Assembly (NCBI GenBank): GCA_017400415.1
Contig: JAFPTE010000126.1
Coordinates: 1-5,779 of the forward strand
Direction of reading: 5' to 3'
DNA length: 5,779 nt
Source: Oscillospiraceae bacterium
Lineage (GTDB): Bacteria > Bacillota > Clostridia > Oscillospirales > Oscillospiraceae
The notes under the pieces are model-generated. The model ran no database searches. It worked only from the letters and a program-made list of their open reading frames with translations, and was not told the origin of the DNA. Each line of letters starts with the position of its first letter. The stretch's first letter is position 1. Both the position numbers and the translations under genes were made by a program. Positions 1 through 5,779 of the stretch are shown here, piece after piece.

Positions 1-825
1 GGTGGAGTAGGCCGTGGAGACGGTGACGAAGCCGAACTCCTTGGTGCTCCAGAGGATTATCTCCTCGGAAAAGCGGCTCAGGTGGGTCATAATAAGGCTC
101 AGGGCGGCGGAGAGCTCCACGCAGAAGTCCCGGTCCGCCACAGAGTCCATGGAGTTTTCCGTTACGCCGGAAAAGCCCAGAAGGCCTGCCTCATACTCCC
201 GGTCCGTGGGGAAGGTGGTGCCCGCCAGGGCGCAGGCGCCGATGGGGCTCTTGTCCATGCGGCGAAGGGCGTCCAGCATCCGGCCCCGGTCCCGCAGGAG
301 CATGAAGGCGTAGGCCATCAGGTGATGGCCGAAGGTCACGGGCTGGGCCCGCTGCATATGGGTGTAGCCCGGGGCCACGAAGTTCCTTGTCTCCTCCGCC
401 CGGCGGCAGAGCACGTCCACAAGGCGCTCCAGCCCCTCAACGGTCTCCTGTCCCCGGCTCCGCAGGTAAAGCCGCACGTCCAGAGCCACCTGGTCGTTGC
501 GGCTGCGGGCGGTGTGGAGCCGCCGGCCGTCGTCACCGATGCGGCATGTCAGCTCCCCCTCCACGAAGGTGTGCACATCCTCGCAGGACATATCCACCCT
601 CAGTTTGCCGGAGTCCAGGTCCCGGAGGATGGACTCCAGGCCCGCTCTTATGTTCTCCCCCTGCTCCGGGGTGATGATGCCCTGCTTTGAGAGCATAGCG
701 GCGTGGGCAATGCTGCCCCGTATATCCTCCCGGACCATGCGGCTGTCAACACAAATGGAGGCGTTGAGCCTCTCCGCCAGGGGATCGATGGAGCCGCCGG
801 AACGGCCCTCCCACAGCTTTGCCAT
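1..825 (-). CDS. argH: Argininosuccinate lyase, N-terminal 275 residues (3' end outside window)
   Basis: Cytoplasmic enzyme that splits argininosuccinate into arginine and fumarate, the last step of arginine synthesis. The reading frame is open from the ATG at 825-823 to the left edge, giving 275 codons of a family usually about 460 residues long. Visible signatures are the MAKLWEGR start, the substrate-binding HTARSRNDQ block (about residues 104-112), the GYTHMQRAQP block with the conserved catalytic-region His155, and GACALAGTTFPTDR (about 196-209). The window stops just before the expected GSSxMPQKKNP loop that carries the catalytic serine, so that residue cannot be checked. A good ribosome binding site, AGGAAGGGAG at 843-834, lies 8 bases before the ATG. 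The start is one base after the TAA stop of the upstream protease gene, so the two are probably coupled. No argG is seen next to it. Identity is very sure; completeness is unknown. Confidence 0.97.
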   Translation of the reverse strand, partial: MAKLWEGRSGGSIDPLAERLNASICVDSRMVREDIRGSIAHAAMLSKQGIITPEQGENIRAGLESILRDLDSGKLRVDMSCEDVHTFVEGELTCRIGDDGRRLHTARSRNDQVALDVRLYLRSRGQETVEGLERLVDVLCRRAEETRNFVAPGYTHMQRAQPVTFGHHLMAYAFMLLRDRGRMLDALRRMDKSPIGACALAGTTFPTDREYEAGLLGFSGVTENSMDSVADRDFCVELSAALSLIMTHLSRFSEEIILWSTKEFGFVTVSTAYST

Positions 826-826
826 A

Positions 827-1951
827 TTATCTGCTCCCTTCCTGGTACTTTGCCCGGACGGCGGAGAAAAGCTCCCGCTCGGAGTCTATGTCCGCCTGGG
901 CCGGGTAGTTCTTCGCAATTTTCTCAAAGCGGTCCAGGGCCTCCTGAGCCGCCTTCTCGTCCTTCTCAAGGAGAAGGGCGGAGACATAGTTCATTCTGAT
1001 TACGCTGGGAAAATCCTTCATTGCCTTGTAAAAGGCCTTGTTCTCCGGCTTGTACAGGAACTCATAGTCCCCATCCTGCCCCAAAAGGAGCTGGCAGGTG
1101 AGCCTGTCGCACAGCAGGAGCTTTTTGTAAATGCCGGCGGCGGCGCTCTCCTCGCTCAGGATGGGCGGTATGGCCTCCAGGGCCCCCTGCAGGTCCCCCA
1201 TGTCCATGAGCCGGTTTTCCCGGAACACGGCCACGGTGGCCTGAATGGCGTTATCCAGCCTCACCGGCCCGGCAAACCACTCCTCCGGCATATCCCGGAG
1301 CCTTACGTCCCGGCTCTGAAGCTCGTTGACCTTTAGCTGGACCCAGAAGGCCCGGAGGGAGTCCGGGTCCCTGCCGATGTGCAGGGCGTTCCAGCCGTCG
1401 TTGGGCACCTGGCCCCCCTCCATGGGTATGCCGTTGAGCCCGGCGTAAAAGATGCCCACGGCCCCCAGACACATAACGAAGGGCCCCAGGACAGGCACGG
1501 AGCGCACCAAGACCCACAGGAGAAGGAACAGCCCGGCGGAGATGAGATTCATGAAGACCCCGCCCAGATTGTAGATAACGTAGGGCATTTTTCCGTCCTT
1601 CATATCCGGCGGGCTCATAAGGCACTGGCCGGCGGTGCCCGCCAGGGAGAAGCGGCGGAGCTTCAGCCCCTCCGGGGTCTTCACGACCATGAAGCTCAGA
1701 AGCCGGTAGGAAACGAACTTATAGCCGGTCAGAAGGCCGAACACCAGGTGCCCCGCCTCATGAATGGCGATCTGGATGAAGGCGGCCAGGGCCAGAAGCA
1801 GGATAAGGAGGCCGTACTCCAGGATAAACTGACCGGCGGAGAGCTCCCGGATCCGCTCTATGCCCATGGCGTTTATGATGAGTGCGCCCAGGGCCACGCC
1901 CATGCCCAGGGAAAGGACAGCCCGGATTATCTGCTGCAGGGTTTTTTTCAC
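827..1951 (-). CDS. M50 (site-2-protease-like) membrane metallopeptidase with C-terminal soluble domain
   Basis: A 374-residue polytopic membrane protein. Likely membrane segments lie near residues 10-29, 44-67, 130-150 and 153-172. The zinc motif HEAGH (residues 64-68) sits at the end of the second segment, as in M50 intramembrane proteases. Further marks are GTAGQCLM (105-112), an NLGGVFMN block (128-135) and NGIPMEGG followed by PNDGWN (173-188). In this block Asp185 would be the third zinc ligand, replacing the classic LDG motif. After about residue 200 comes a mostly helical soluble tail of about 170 residues, possibly TPR-like, containing alanine- and leucine-rich helices. The start is a GTG at 1951-1949 that overlaps the malic enzyme stop by 4 bases (GTGA), which implies translational coupling; no strong ribosome binding site of its own is seen. 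Family assignment is firm, but the substrate is unknown, and nothing links it specifically to sporulation (SpoIVFB) or to RseP. Confidence 0.85.
   Translation of the reverse strand: MKKTLQQIIRAVLSLGMGVALGALIINAMGIERIRELSAGQFILEYGLLILLLALAAFIQIAIHEAGHLVFGLLTGYKFVSYRLLSFMVVKTPEGLKLRRFSLAGTAGQCLMSPPDMKDGKMPYVIYNLGGVFMNLISAGLFLLLWVLVRSVPVLGPFVMCLGAVGIFYAGLNGIPMEGGQVPNDGWNALHIGRDPDSLRAFWVQLKVNELQSRDVRLRDMPEEWFAGPVRLDNAIQATVAVFRENRLMDMGDLQGALEAIPPILSEESAAAGIYKKLLLCDRLTCQLLLGQDGDYEFLYKPENKAFYKAMKDFPSVIRMNYVSALLLEKDEKAAQEALDRFEKIAKNYPAQADIDSERELFSAVRAKYQEGSR
834..843 (-). promoter_or_regulatory. Shine-Dalgarno site of argH
   Basis: On the minus strand the bases read AGGAAGGGAG, ending 8 bases before the argH ATG. 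The site lies inside the last codons of the upstream M50 gene, so argH is probably translated from the same message. It supports 825 as the argH start. Confidence 0.7.
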
Positions 1952-3120
1952 AGTCTGGCCACGCCCGTTTCTCTGGCTGCCCTGGCCACGGCCTTGCTGA
2001 CTGCGGGGGCCACCCGCTCGTCAAAGGCCCTGGGGATGATATAGTCGGCGGAGAGCTCCTCCTCCGGCACCAGGTCCGCCAGAGCCATGGCGGCGGCCAT
2101 CTTCATCTCCTCATTGATATCGGAGGCCCGCACGTCGAAGGTGCCCCGGAAGATGCCGGGGAAGGCCAGAACGTTGTTTATCTGGTTGGGGAAGTCGCTG
2201 CGGCCCGTGGCGATGACCCTGGCGCCGCCTGCCCTGGCGTCCTCCGGGAATATCTCCGGGGTGGGGTTGGCGCAGGCGAAGACGATGGCGTCCCGGTTCA
2301 TGGTCTTCACCATCTCGGTGGTGAGGGTTCCGGGGGCGGACACGCCGATGAAGATATCGGCGCCCTTTATAACGTCGCAGAGCTTGCCCTTCTCACAGTT
2401 CAGGTTGGTGACCTGGGCCATCTCGGTCTTTATCCAGTTGAGGCCCTCCCGGCCCTTGTAAATGGCGCCGGTCCGGTCCGTCATGACGATGTTTTTAAAT
2501 CCGGCGGCCAGCAGGAGCTTCACAATGGAGATTGCGGCGGCGCCGGCGCCGGAGGTGACCACCTTGACCTCCTCCTTCCGCTTGCCCACCACCTTAAGGG
2601 CGTTGGTGAGGCCCGCCAGGGTGATGACGGCGGTGCCGTGCTGGTCGTCATGGAAGATGGGTATATCGCACTTCTCCTTCAGCTTCCGCTCTATCTCAAA
2701 GCAGCGGGGGGCGGAGATATCCTCCAGGTTGATGCCGCCGAAGGAGCCGCTCAGCAGATAGACCGTGTTCACGAACTCGTCCACGTCCTTGGTCTTTATG
2801 CACAGAGGGAAGGCGTCCACCCCGCCGAAGGCCTTGAACAGCACGCACTTGCCCTCCATAACGGGCATGCCGGCCTCCGGGCCGATGTCACCCAGGCCCA
2901 GGACGGCGGTGCCGTCCGTGATGACGGCGCAGAGGTTGTGGCGGAGGGTCAGGTCGTAGCTCAGCTCCGGGTTTTTCTGTATCTCCAGGCAGGGCTGGGC
3001 CACGCCGGGGGTATAGGCCAGGCTCAGATCCTCCTTGCTCTTTACGGGCACCACGGCGTCGACTCTTATCTTGCCGCCCCATTCCTTGTGAAGTCTCAGG
3101 CTTTCCTTTGCGTAATCCAT
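1948..3120 (-). CDS. Malic enzyme (oxaloacetate-decarboxylating malate dehydrogenase), short bacterial form
   Basis: Cytoplasmic enzyme that oxidatively decarboxylates L-malate to pyruvate and CO2 with NAD or NADP and a divalent metal. At 390 residues it is a complete short-form enzyme, without the phosphotransacetylase-like tail of E. coli MaeB. The N-terminal malic domain shows YTPGVA with catalytic Tyr37, the EGKCVLFKAFGG block (Lys92 the likely general base), and metal ligands in NLEDI (Glu133, Asp134) and HDDQHGTA (Asp159). The Rossmann NAD-binding domain starts near residue 185, with the dinucleotide loop SGAGAAA (190-196) and MTDRTGAIYKGR. The ACANPTPEI and SDFPNQINN blocks are also typical. 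Cofactor preference cannot be decided from Asp215, because NADP-using relatives may have the same residue. The ATG at 3120 follows a strong AAGGAG site. It lies 22 bases after the LarA-like gene and overlaps the protease gene downstream. The closest well-known relatives by form are B. subtilis YtsJ-type enzymes. Confidence 0.96.
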   Translation of the reverse strand: MDYAKESLRLHKEWGGKIRVDAVVPVKSKEDLSLAYTPGVAQPCLEIQKNPELSYDLTLRHNLCAVITDGTAVLGLGDIGPEAGMPVMEGKCVLFKAFGGVDAFPLCIKTKDVDEFVNTVYLLSGSFGGINLEDISAPRCFEIERKLKEKCDIPIFHDDQHGTAVITLAGLTNALKVVGKRKEEVKVVTSGAGAAAISIVKLLLAAGFKNIVMTDRTGAIYKGREGLNWIKTEMAQVTNLNCEKGKLCDVIKGADIFIGVSAPGTLTTEMVKTMNRDAIVFACANPTPEIFPEDARAGGARVIATGRSDFPNQINNVLAFPGIFRGTFDVRASDINEEMKMAAAMALADLVPEEELSADYIIPRAFDERVAPAVSKAVARAARETGVARL

Positions 3121-3127
3121 GTTTTTT

Positions 3128-3135
3128 CTCTCCTT
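3128..3135 (-). promoter_or_regulatory. Strong Shine-Dalgarno site of the malic enzyme gene
   Basis: In the 22-base gap after the LarA-like stop codon, the minus strand reads AAGGAGAG, with the AAGGAG core 9 bases before the ATG at 3120. It is the best ribosome binding site in the operon, which suggests that malic enzyme is translated independently and strongly. The gap holds nothing resembling a terminator or promoter. Confidence 0.8.
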
Positions 3136-3142
3136 GTTGTAT

Positions 3143-4387
3143 TCAGGCCCGGGGCAGCGTGGAGCCGCCGAAGGGCATTACTGTTACGGTTGAATCGGGG
3201 CCGTAGAGCTCCAGGGCCCGGTCCAGGGCCTCCTGGGCGGAGGCTGCGGGCTCCATAAATATGCTGCGCACAAGCTCCGGGGCCATTTCGCTTACCAGGA
3301 CCATTCTGGCCCGCTGCATGACCTGGCAGATGGCGGCGGCCTTGTGGCCCCCCAGCCGGAAGCCCTGCCGCAGGCGCTCGATGACCGCCGCAGGGCTGGG
3401 CTCGCCCTCCATCCAGGAGGCGAAGACCCCGTTGCCCAGGCCCTCGGTGCAGGCGCCCACAACGATGACGGTGCCCCCGTCCCGGACGGCGTGCTTGGCG
3501 TTGTCGATGGCCTTCTGCACCTGGTAGAGGTTCACGTCCTTGGGGGCGCCCCCCTGGCAGGTTACAACGATATCCGCCCTTTTCGGCACTGGCACGGAGT
3601 ACATCTTATCCAGAATTCTGCAGCCCGCTCTGTGGGCCAGGATCATATCCCCGGCCACGGCGGCCACAATCTCCTTGTGCTCATCCAGAACCACGTTCAC
3701 AATGAAGTCCGCCCCCACCATGGCTGCGGCCTCCTCAATATCCGCCCGGACGGGGTTGCCCTCCAGATGGCCCGTGCGGCTCTGGGGATCCACCATGAAG
3801 GAGTGGTTCTGCTGGATGGCGGCGGGGGTGGATACCCCGGGCATAAGTGCCTTGCCGCCGCCGGAGTAGCCGGCGAAGTAGTGATACTCTATATTGCCCA
3901 GAAGTATCCTTCTGTCGGCCTCTGCCACCACCCTGTCAATATCCACGTCGGTGCCCCGGCTGGTTGTGCCGAAGTGCACGCAGTCACCGGGGTCTGAGTC
4001 CCGGCAGGTTATGGTCTCCCAGGCCTCGTCCCCGGCCAGATGGCGTTTTTCCTCATCGGTCTGGGCTCTGTGGCTGCCCAGGCCGAAGGTCAGGCTCACG
4101 TCCGCCATACTGACCCCGGCGGCTCTCAGCTCCTCCAGAAGGGCGGGCATGCACTTCCAGGTGGGCATAGGCCGGGTTATATCGCTGGACACCAGGGCGA
4201 TTTTCTCCCCGGGCCTCACAATATCCCTCAGTCTCCCGGTGCCGATGGGCTCCCGGAGGGCTCTTTTTACCTCGGCCTCGCCTCTGAGGCCCTGGGGGGC
4301 CCCGGCGGGGGTCAGGACCTTCAGAAGGTTTTTATCCGGCACGTCCAGGGGCATGGAGCCCCTGCCGTAGCCCAGTTCGATTTTCAT
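3143..4387 (-). CDS. LarA-family nickel-pincer 2-hydroxyacid racemase/epimerase
   Basis: A 414-residue protein of the lactate racemase (LarA, DUF2088) superfamily, whose members move the hydrogen on carbon 2 of 2-hydroxyacids using a nickel-pincer nucleotide bound to a lysine. All key positions known from Lactobacillus plantarum LarA are present. SDITRP carries Asp69 and Arg72, equivalent to Asp72 and Arg75. GSHRAQ carries His106 (His108). EYHYFAGYSGGGKA carries His169 and the pincer Lys179 (His174 and Lys184). QQNHSF carries His195 (His200). The 10- and 16-residue spacings between the last three match exactly. It should therefore be active if the host makes the cofactor with LarB, LarC and LarE, none of which is in this window. 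The substrate is not readable from the motifs: lactate is only one option, since the superfamily includes racemases for malate and other hydroxyacids. The ATG at 4387 overlaps the recO stop (ATGA), with AAGGTGAG just upstream. Malic enzyme follows 22 bases later, making malate a plausible substrate by context. Confidence 0.92.
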   Translation of the reverse strand: MKIELGYGRGSMPLDVPDKNLLKVLTPAGAPQGLRGEAEVKRALREPIGTGRLRDIVRPGEKIALVSSDITRPMPTWKCMPALLEELRAAGVSMADVSLTFGLGSHRAQTDEEKRHLAGDEAWETITCRDSDPGDCVHFGTTSRGTDVDIDRVVAEADRRILLGNIEYHYFAGYSGGGKALMPGVSTPAAIQQNHSFMVDPQSRTGHLEGNPVRADIEEAAAMVGADFIVNVVLDEHKEIVAAVAGDMILAHRAGCRILDKMYSVPVPKRADIVVTCQGGAPKDVNLYQVQKAIDNAKHAVRDGGTVIVVGACTEGLGNGVFASWMEGEPSPAAVIERLRQGFRLGGHKAAAICQVMQRARMVLVSEMAPELVRSIFMEPAASAQEALDRALELYGPDSTVTVMPFGGSTLPRA

Positions 4388-5124
4388 AAGCTCACCTTCA
4401 GACTTTTATAATAATCCAGCGTTCTGAAGCTCTCCCCCAGGTGGGTCAGAACGTAGCCCTCGCACAGGGAGCACAGCCGCTGCCGGGCGGGGCCCGACAG
4501 GGCGAAGGAATAGAGCTTCTTCGGGTCGCAGGAGACAATGTGCCGCATAGCCGCCAGGGCACCCTGGGGCAGGGTGACGCCCTGGCCGCCGCAGCCCCGG
4601 CAGGCGACGGTGCCCCCCTGCAAGTCGAAAAGGGGGTCCGCCATAGCCTGCCGGCCGCAGACCTGGCAGGCGCCCACAGCGGGCTCGAAGCCCGCCTGGC
4701 AGCAAAGCCGCAGCTCAAAGGCGGCCTTAACGAGCTCCGGGTCCCGGTTTCCCTCGGAGAGGGCGTAGAGGGCGTTGAGGCCCAGGCTCAGGAGGGCGGG
4801 GTCCGGCAGATCCTCATCGGCCACGGCCTCCAGAAGCTCCGCAAAGTAGCTGCCCAGGGCGAAGCGCTCAATATCCTCCCGGAGCCCCTCAAAAAGCGTT
4901 AGAGTCCGGGCCTCGGTCAGGGTGAAGCGCCCCTTCTGGGAAAAGAGGGTGAGCTCCGCCAGAGCCAGGGTCTGGGTGGCGGCGGCCAGCTTGCTGCCCT
5001 TCCGCCGGGCGCCCCTGGCCAGCACGGTCAGCTTCCCCTGGGAGCTTGTCAGCACGGTAAGCACCAGGCTGGACTCCTTGTAAAGGCTCCGGCGCAGGAT
5101 GAGCCCTGCGGTTTTTATGAACAA
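4384..5124 (-). CDS. recO: DNA repair protein RecO
   Basis: Recombination mediator of the RecFOR pathway, which helps load RecA onto SSB-coated single-stranded DNA and anneals strands. The protein is 246 residues, normal for the family. The N-terminal OB-fold shows IKTAGLILRR, YKESSLVLTVLT and GKLTVLARGARRKGSKL (about residues 3-46). The middle and C-terminal part is helical and carries a zinc-binding site formed by CQVC (Cys153, Cys156) and CRGC (Cys175, Cys178). The start is the TTG at 5124-5122. It places the conserved IKT motif at the usual position, the frame has a TAG 30 bases further upstream, and no ATG is available between them. It is the first gene of the operon and overlaps the LarA-like gene by 4 bases. 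Unlike many Firmicutes, no era, cdd, dgkA or glyQS genes are visible beside it. Confidence 0.96.
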   Translation of the reverse strand: MFIKTAGLILRRSLYKESSLVLTVLTSSQGKLTVLARGARRKGSKLAAATQTLALAELTLFSQKGRFTLTEARTLTLFEGLREDIERFALGSYFAELLEAVADEDLPDPALLSLGLNALYALSEGNRDPELVKAAFELRLCCQAGFEPAVGACQVCGRQAMADPLFDLQGGTVACRGCGGQGVTLPQGALAAMRHIVSCDPKKLYSFALSGPARQRLCSLCEGYVLTHLGESFRTLDYYKSLKVSL

Positions 5125-5127
5125 GCG

Positions 5128-5138
5128 CCCACCCCCCC
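5128..5138 (-). promoter_or_regulatory. G-rich leader and probable Shine-Dalgarno of recO
   Basis: Directly before the recO TTG start the minus strand reads seven G, then T, then three G. The GGGTGG part can pair with the anti-Shine-Dalgarno sequence, though it is not a classical AGGAGG. It is the only plausible ribosome binding site for the TTG start. The 7-base G run is long enough to note as a possible slippage site. Confidence 0.5.
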
Positions 5139-5164
5139 GAGTGTGTTTCTAGTGTATTTTTGTA

Positions 5165-5193
5165 ATTATACCATATAAAAGCCCAGACTTCAA
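5165..5193 (-). promoter_or_regulatory. Sigma-A type promoter of the recO operon
   Basis: On the minus strand a TTGAAG -35 box (5193-5188) is separated by exactly 17 bases from a perfect TATAAT -10 box (5170-5165). The spacer ends in an AT-rich stretch. Transcription would start near 5158, about 33 bases before the recO TTG start codon. This is the only strong promoter found for the five-gene operon, since the other junctions leave no space for one. Confidence 0.8.
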
Positions 5194-5242
5194 CGATATA
5201 AAGCACAAATCCCGCGTTTTTTGCCCCGGCCTCATGTGTGAC

Positions 5243-5270
5243 TTGCATTTAAACGAAAATATGATAGAAT
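5243..5270 (+). promoter_or_regulatory. Likely promoter of the divergent helicase gene
   Basis: TTGCAT (5243-5248) and TAGAAT (5265-5270) are spaced by 16 bases within AT-rich sequence. An alternative pair is TGTGAC (5237-5242) and TATGAT (5260-5265) with a 17-base spacer. Either would start transcription at about 5272-5277, leaving a short leader of 15-20 bases before the GTG start at 5292. It is weaker than the leftward promoter. Confidence 0.45.
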
Positions 5271-5277
5271 GATGAAA

Positions 5278-5284
5278 AAGGGGG
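5278..5284 (+). promoter_or_regulatory. Shine-Dalgarno site of the helicase gene
   Basis: AAGGGGG lies 7 bases before the GTG at 5292. This spacing supports the GTG over the in-frame ATG at 5322, which has only a weak AGAG upstream. Confidence 0.55.
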
Positions 5285-5291
5285 CGGGCCC

Positions 5292-5779
5292 GTGACCGAA
5301 GCGGAATTCAGAGAAAAGCATATGTCCCGGCTGACGGCGGAGCAGACCGCCGCCGTGGAGGCTGCGGAGGGCGCAGTGCTACTGCTGGCGGTGCCCGGCA
5401 GCGGGAAGACCACGGTCCTGGTGACAAGGCTGGGGTACCTGTGCCTTGTGAAGGGCGCAAGTCCCGAGCGGACCCTCACCGTCACCTACACCGTGGCCGC
5501 CACGGAGGAGATGCGGGAGCGCTTCGGGGCCAAGTTCGGCTCGGACCTGGCACAGCGGGCGGAGTTTCGCACCATAAACGGCCTTGCCTCCCTCATTATC
5601 GGCTTCTACAGCCGCACCTACAGGCGCACGCCCCCGGTGCTCATGGAAAGCGAAGCGGAGGGGGCCGCCCTGGTCCGTCAGCTCTACCGGGAGGAGACCG
5701 GCGAATACCCGGACGACGGCACGGTCCGGGACCTGCGCTCCGCCTTTACCTACATTAAAAACATGCTCCTGACCCAGGA
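5292..5779 (+). CDS. UvrD/PcrA-like superfamily 1 helicase, N-terminal 162 residues (3' end outside window)
   Basis: The reading frame is open from the GTG at 5292 to the right edge. It encodes the start of an ATP-driven DNA helicase of the UvrD/Rep/RecB group. The Q-motif region RLTAEQTAAVEA (residues 13-24) is followed by the Walker A loop AVPGSGKTT (33-41, ATP-binding Lys39). Motif Ia is TYTVAATEEMRERF (65-78), and a TINGLASLI segment (94-102) fits motif Ib. VPGSGKT and TYTVAATEEM differ from the usual AGAGSGKT or AGPGTGKT and TFTNKAAxEM of true UvrD/PcrA, so this is probably a paralogous UvrD-like helicase rather than the housekeeping gene. Motif II (DExx) and everything after it are beyond the edge. 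The frame has a TAG at 5265-5267, and no other start lies between it and the GTG. An in-frame ATG at 5322 would remove 10 residues without touching any motif. The gene is divergent from recO, which may be coincidence or a DNA-repair cluster. Confidence 0.88.
   Translation, partial: MTEAEFREKHMSRLTAEQTAAVEAAEGAVLLLAVPGSGKTTVLVTRLGYLCLVKGASPERTLTVTYTVAATEEMRERFGAKFGSDLAQRAEFRTINGLASLIIGFYSRTYRRTPPVLMESEAEGAALVRQLYREETGEYPDDGTVRDLRSAFTYIKNMLLTQ

Larger units (their letters stand above)
5125..5291. other. Divergent intergenic region with two opposing promoters
   Basis: A 167-base noncoding stretch, clearly richer in A and T than its surroundings, between recO (leftward) and the helicase gene (rightward). 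It contains one good leftward promoter and one weaker rightward promoter, listed separately. I see no convincing operator palindrome, riboswitch, tRNA or terminator stem. The short T run near 5216-5222 has no stem in front of it. Confidence 0.75.

Noticed and set aside
497..1336. A 279-codon plus-strand open frame, antisense to argH and the protease gene.
   Set aside because: It runs across the junction of two well-supported minus-strand genes and shows no domain or convincing ribosome binding site, so it is a shadow frame.
2560..2600. Deciding NAD rather than NADP use by malic enzyme from Asp215 after the second Rossmann strand.
   Set aside because: An acidic residue there usually favours NAD, but I believe NADP-linked bacterial malic enzymes can carry it too, so I made no call.
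1882..3258. A 458-codon open frame on the plus strand, antisense to malic enzyme and part of the protease gene.
   Set aside because: The opposite strand encodes a malic enzyme with all catalytic motifs. The plus frame is low-complexity, rich in Gly, Ala, His and Leu, with no recognisable motif, which is the usual result of GC-rich codon bias read in reverse.
3344..4411. Several plus-strand open frames of 88-217 codons, antisense to the LarA-like gene.
   Set aside because: They are compositional shadows of a conserved gene, and none shows a protein family motif.
4889..5248. Minus-strand frame of 119 codons that starts upstream of recO and overlaps its 5' end in another frame.
   Set aside because: It would cross the recO promoter, and its C-terminal part is recO read out of frame. 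Its N-terminal part falls in the AT-rich intergenic region and resembles no family I recognise.
5272..5295. A seven-codon leader frame (MKKGAGP) whose TGA overlaps the helicase GTG start.
   Set aside because: The predicted transcription start is at or after its ATG and it has no ribosome binding site, so it is probably not translated. The overlap may be chance.
5249..5485. Minus-strand frame of 78 codons under the helicase start.
   Set aside because: It is the reverse of the Walker A region of the helicase gene and is rich in Ser, Thr, Ala and Pro, typical of a shadow frame.
1..5779. Search for CRISPR arrays, insertion sequences, tRNA genes, attachment sites and intrinsic terminators.
   Set aside because: No regular repeats, terminal inverted repeats, cloverleaf sequence or GC stem followed by a T run was seen. 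Genes fill almost all of the window and the operon's end lies outside it.

Overview
This GC-rich window looks like chromosomal DNA of a Clostridia-type Firmicute, most plausibly an Oscillospiraceae/Ruminococcaceae-like gut anaerobe. That placement is an inference from the high G+C, the strong AGGAGG-type ribosome binding sites, the non-ATG starts, and the kinds of protein present (a short-form malic enzyme, a LarA-like racemase, a UvrD-like helicase with a VPGSGKT P-loop). I cannot name a species.

Almost the whole window (1-5124) is one minus-strand gene train. In transcription order it is recO (5124-4384), a lactate-racemase (LarA) family gene (4387-3143), a malic enzyme (3120-1948), an M50 membrane metallopeptidase (1951-827) and argH (825 to beyond the left edge). 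The junctions are a 4-base ATGA overlap, a 22-base gap with a strong ribosome binding site, a 4-base GTGA overlap and a 1-base gap. There is no room for an internal terminator, so this is almost certainly one translationally coupled operon. A good sigma-A type promoter (TTGAAG, 17-base spacer, TATAAT) lies just upstream of recO.

A 167-base, locally AT-rich intergenic region (5125-5291) separates the operon from a divergent plus-strand gene. That gene begins at a GTG at 5292, runs off the right edge, and encodes the N-terminus of a UvrD/PcrA-type superfamily 1 helicase. Both divergent genes use non-ATG starts behind G-rich Shine-Dalgarno stretches.

Functionally the operon is mixed: DNA recombination repair (RecO), 2-hydroxyacid and malate metabolism (LarA-like, malic enzyme), membrane proteolysis (M50) and arginine biosynthesis (ArgH). 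The most interesting link is the LarA-family protein directly upstream of malic enzyme. It keeps every nickel-pincer and catalytic residue I can check, and the superfamily is known to include malate racemases. A D-malate to L-malate to pyruvate route is therefore a reasonable hypothesis, but it is not proven by the sequence. I saw no tRNA, rRNA, CRISPR array, insertion sequence, attachment site or clear intrinsic terminator.
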